Positions 30,457 through 32,491 of a stretch of DNA of 32,491 nucleotides are shown piece by piece. The stretch's first letter is position 1. Every line of letters starts with the position of its first letter. The notes under the pieces are model-generated. The model was not told the origin of the DNA. It searched no databases and worked only from the letters and a program-made list of their open reading frames with translations. The DNA lies in assembly GCA_947449015.1 (NCBI GenBank), contig CANFQA010000026.1:1-32491 (forward strand). Direction: 5' to 3'. Both the position numbers and the translations under genes were made by a program. The DNA comes from Microthrixaceae bacterium (GTDB taxonomy: Bacteria > Actinomycetota > Acidimicrobiia > Acidimicrobiales > Acidimicrobilacustridaceae).

Positions 30457-32491
30457 TCACCGGCGGGGTCTGGTGGTTGTGGTCGACGAGGACGTCGAGG
30501 TGCTTGAGGTCGATGGGACAACAATGCGCGGTCGGGTTGTGGGGGTCGTGCCTGGCTCGGCAGGAGCAGAGCCAACCCCTGCGCTACTAAGGATTCCGAA
30601 GGGGTCGCTTGCCCCGGCTGCAACCCGAGCCCCACGCGAAGCTGGCGCGCAGGTGGGGAACTCGACAACAGGCTTGTCCGCAGCATCGAGCCAGGCCCGG
30701 TTGAAGTTGTGCCAAATAGTGGCGGGCCACAGGCCACCAAACTGCTCCCGACCACCGAGATCACCCATCGGCTTCGTTCCCTCCGCCGGAATTCCCATCC
30801 ACACCGCGGTGGTGAGATAGGGGGTGAAACCGACGAACCATGTGTTCGTGTTGCTCTCGGTCGTGCCGGTCTTCCCGGCCGCAGGCTGGTCGCCGAGCTG
30901 CGCATTGGTACCGGTACCAAAACGCACATTGTCAGTGAGGATCTGCGTTGCCCGGCATGCAGTCAGCGGACTAAACGCCCGAGTGGGCGCTGACGCGTGC
31001 TCAAGCAGCACATGACCCGCACGATCCTCGACACGGTCAATGAAATAGGCGCTCTGACGGACACCACCTGCAGGGATCGCTGAATAGGCCGCGGCCATTT
31101 CCAGCGGAGTCACATCGAACACTCCAAGCGGTGTGGACTTACTCTTCGAATCGAACTCCGAGGTCACGCCAAGGCGGTTCGCCATTGCGACCACGTTGTC
31201 GACGCCCACTGTCTGACCTAACCGAACGAATGCACCATTCGAGGATGCCAGCGTGACCGAGGTAAGCGTGCCTCCAACACCGGAGATCACATAAGGGTCG
31301 GGCGTGCCACCCGGATTGGGCCATGAGCCACCTCCACCGACGTAGTCATTGGGAAGGATCCCCTGCTCCAGAGCAGTCAGGATGACAAAAGTCTTGAAGG
31401 TCGAACCTGTCTGACGACCCGGCTCATGGGTGGCGATGTCATATTTAAACGTGTCGAATCCCGGCCCACCCACCAGTGCCCGCACCGCACCGGTCTGTGG
31501 CTCAACCGCCACCATGGCGGTGGCGATGCCTTTGGCATCAGCTTCGGTTCGTACTTCGTCGGGGAACGTTGTGTCGTGGGCGCTCTGAGCGGCCTGCTGT
31601 GCAATGGGATCGAGGGTGGTCTCGATCTTGAGTCCACCGCCGAACACCTTGGCGTAGCGCTCCTCGTAGGTATCGCCCAGACGAGGGTCGGCCAGCAACT
31701 CTTCTCGCACCTGCTCGACGAAGTAACTATCCGCAGGTGGTTGGGCCACGGTTCCACATTCGGAGGGACGAGGACCGCTTTGCTCAGTACAGCGCCCAGC
31801 GGGAAGGGGCACGTCATCGAATTCCTCGGCCTGCGCCTGGGTAATGACGCCGTTGGCCACCATCCGACCGAGCGCCACATGACGGCGTTCATGCGCTCTG
31901 GCCGGATGCACGATGGGATCGAACTCCACCGGGTTGGAGATCACCGAGGCCAGCAACGCACCCTCGGCCCAGGTGAGGTCTTGGACGTTCTTGCCCCAGT
32001 ACGTTTCGGCAGCCGCCTGCACTCCATAGGCGCCCGATCCGAAATACACGGTGTTGAGATACAGCTCAAGAATCTGGTCCTTGCTGAGTTGCTGCTCGAG
32101 CCGGATTGAAAGAGCGATCTCTTTGGTCTTGCGCGAAAGAACCCGCTCATCGCTCAGTAGCGCCTTCTTCACAAGCTGTTGCGTGATCGTCGAGCCGCCC
32201 TGATCCACGCCACCGGACTGAACATTCTGCAGCAGCGCTCGAATCAGGCCACGGGGATCGATCGCTCCATGCTGATAGAACTGCGCGTCCTCAACCGACA
32301 GCACTGAACCCACCACTGTGTCCGGCATCTGATCGAGCGGCACAGGATCGCGGTTCTCAACCCCATGAAGCGTGGCCAACAGCGAGCCGTCTGAGGCGAA
32401 CACCTGGGAGCGGACCGCGTAATCCTGGAACTGCGCGCTATCGAGCGCTCCGTCACCTCCCGAGCCAGCCGACGCCACAGCAAACACCGAA
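30457..32491 (-). CDS. Bifunctional penicillin-binding protein (class A PBP), 5' end cut by window edge
   Basis: The last 678 residues or so of a class A PBP that polymerises and cross-links peptidoglycan. The GT51 glycosyltransferase domain has SVEDAQFYQHGAIDP, GGSTITQQLVKKALL, RKTKEIALSIRLEQQLSKDQ and LYLNTVYFGSGAYGVQAAA. The transpeptidase domain has the active-site GSTFKTF, SSNGAF (SxN) and KTGTTESN. It ends in a low-complexity Ser/Thr/Pro/Arg tail. The frame stays open to the window edge; the missing part should be a short cytosolic region and the membrane anchor. It runs toward the COG1579 gene with a 37-bp gap. Confidence 0.95.
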   Translation of the reverse strand, partial: SVFAVASAGSGGDGALDSAQFQDYAVRSQVFASDGSLLATLHGVENRDPVPLDQMPDTVVGSVLSVEDAQFYQHGAIDPRGLIRALLQNVQSGGVDQGGSTITQQLVKKALLSDERVLSRKTKEIALSIRLEQQLSKDQILELYLNTVYFGSGAYGVQAAAETYWGKNVQDLTWAEGALLASVISNPVEFDPIVHPARAHERRHVALGRMVANGVITQAQAEEFDDVPLPAGRCTEQSGPRPSECGTVAQPPADSYFVEQVREELLADPRLGDTYEERYAKVFGGGLKIETTLDPIAQQAAQSAHDTTFPDEVRTEADAKGIATAMVAVEPQTGAVRALVGGPGFDTFKYDIATHEPGRQTGSTFKTFVILTALEQGILPNDYVGGGGSWPNPGGTPDPYVISGVGGTLTSVTLASSNGAFVRLGQTVGVDNVVAMANRLGVTSEFDSKSKSTPLGVFDVTPLEMAAAYSAIPAGGVRQSAYFIDRVEDRAGHVLLEHASAPTRAFSPLTACRATQILTDNVRFGTGTNAQLGDQPAAGKTGTTESNTNTWFVGFTPYLTTAVWMGIPAEGTKPMGDLGGREQFGGLWPATIWHNFNRAWLDAADKPVVEFPTCAPASRGARVAAGASDPFGILSSAGVGSAPAEPGTTPTTRPRIVVPSTSSTSTSSSTTTTRPRR

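Noticed and set aside
30420-30929. Upstream extension of the COG1579 frame
   Set aside because: It overlaps the C-terminal part of the PBP gene in another frame and is Arg/Pro/Ser-rich without family similarity.

Overview
The window looks like chromosomal DNA from a GC-rich actinobacterium, most likely of the class Acidimicrobiia (Ilumatobacter-like). Evidence: a WhiB regulator, a PimB-like GT4 mannosyltransferase, a DnaQ/GIY-YIG fusion of the actinobacterial type, frequent GTG starts, many 4-bp ATGA/GTGA gene overlaps, start codons placed as in leaderless mRNAs, and a halohydrin dehalogenase-like SDR (HheG, a founding member of that family, comes from Ilumatobacter from memory). The taxonomic placement is inference. 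I see no phage, IS, CRISPR or tRNA. Coding density is very high. The only gap over 300 bp (23380-23949) holds the RNase P RNA gene.

Layout. 10-4783 (minus): a bacterial eRF1/Vms1-like protein (baeRF), then a chain reading leftward of a small five-Cys protein, epoxyqueuosine reductase QueG, a PimB-like glycosyltransferase, a membrane protein and an SRPBCC protein; the middle three overlap by 4 bp. 4877-7633 (plus): a stand-alone molybdopterin oxidoreductase and a small membrane-anchored protein. 7623-12000 (minus): a probable SDR / cytoplasmic sulfatase / beta-propeller-like operon, with a halohydrin dehalogenase-like gene diverging from it at 12102. 12878-16155: a zinc-ribbon protein, a DnaQ-UvrC-like nuclease, trpD and whiB; the nuclease and trpD are convergent and their stop codons interlock in a CTAG palindrome.

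16335-21374 (plus): a tightly overlapping operon of GlpD, an alkyl-DHAP-synthase-like flavoprotein, a small membrane protein and a glycerol-kinase-like FGGY kinase. It points to glycerol-3-phosphate/DHAP metabolism and possibly ether-lipid synthesis. It runs directly into 21380-23379: a lipoprotein cupredoxin and two Tat-exported ferritin-like proteins, a possible extracytoplasmic copper/iron redox module. rnpB follows (about 23431-23820), then a large O-acyltransferase/SGNH membrane protein.

26165-32491 (minus): from the right edge, a truncated bifunctional penicillin-binding protein, a COG1579 coiled-coil zinc-ribbon protein, a membrane protein, a histidine phosphatase, a lipoprotein serine beta-lactamase-like hydrolase, a cysteine-free carboxymuconolactone-decarboxylase-like protein and a beta-hydroxyacid dehydrogenase.

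The strongest candidate for something new is the SDR-fold gene at 12102-12863. It carries the halohydrin dehalogenase triad Ser-x12-Tyr-x3-Arg and a halide-pocket-like loop in place of the SDR Tyr-x3-Lys and Gly-rich motifs, and it faces a sulfatase/dehydrogenase operon across a shared control region. Second is the glpD/AGPS-like/FGGY operon, whose kinase has lost several glycerol-contact residues.
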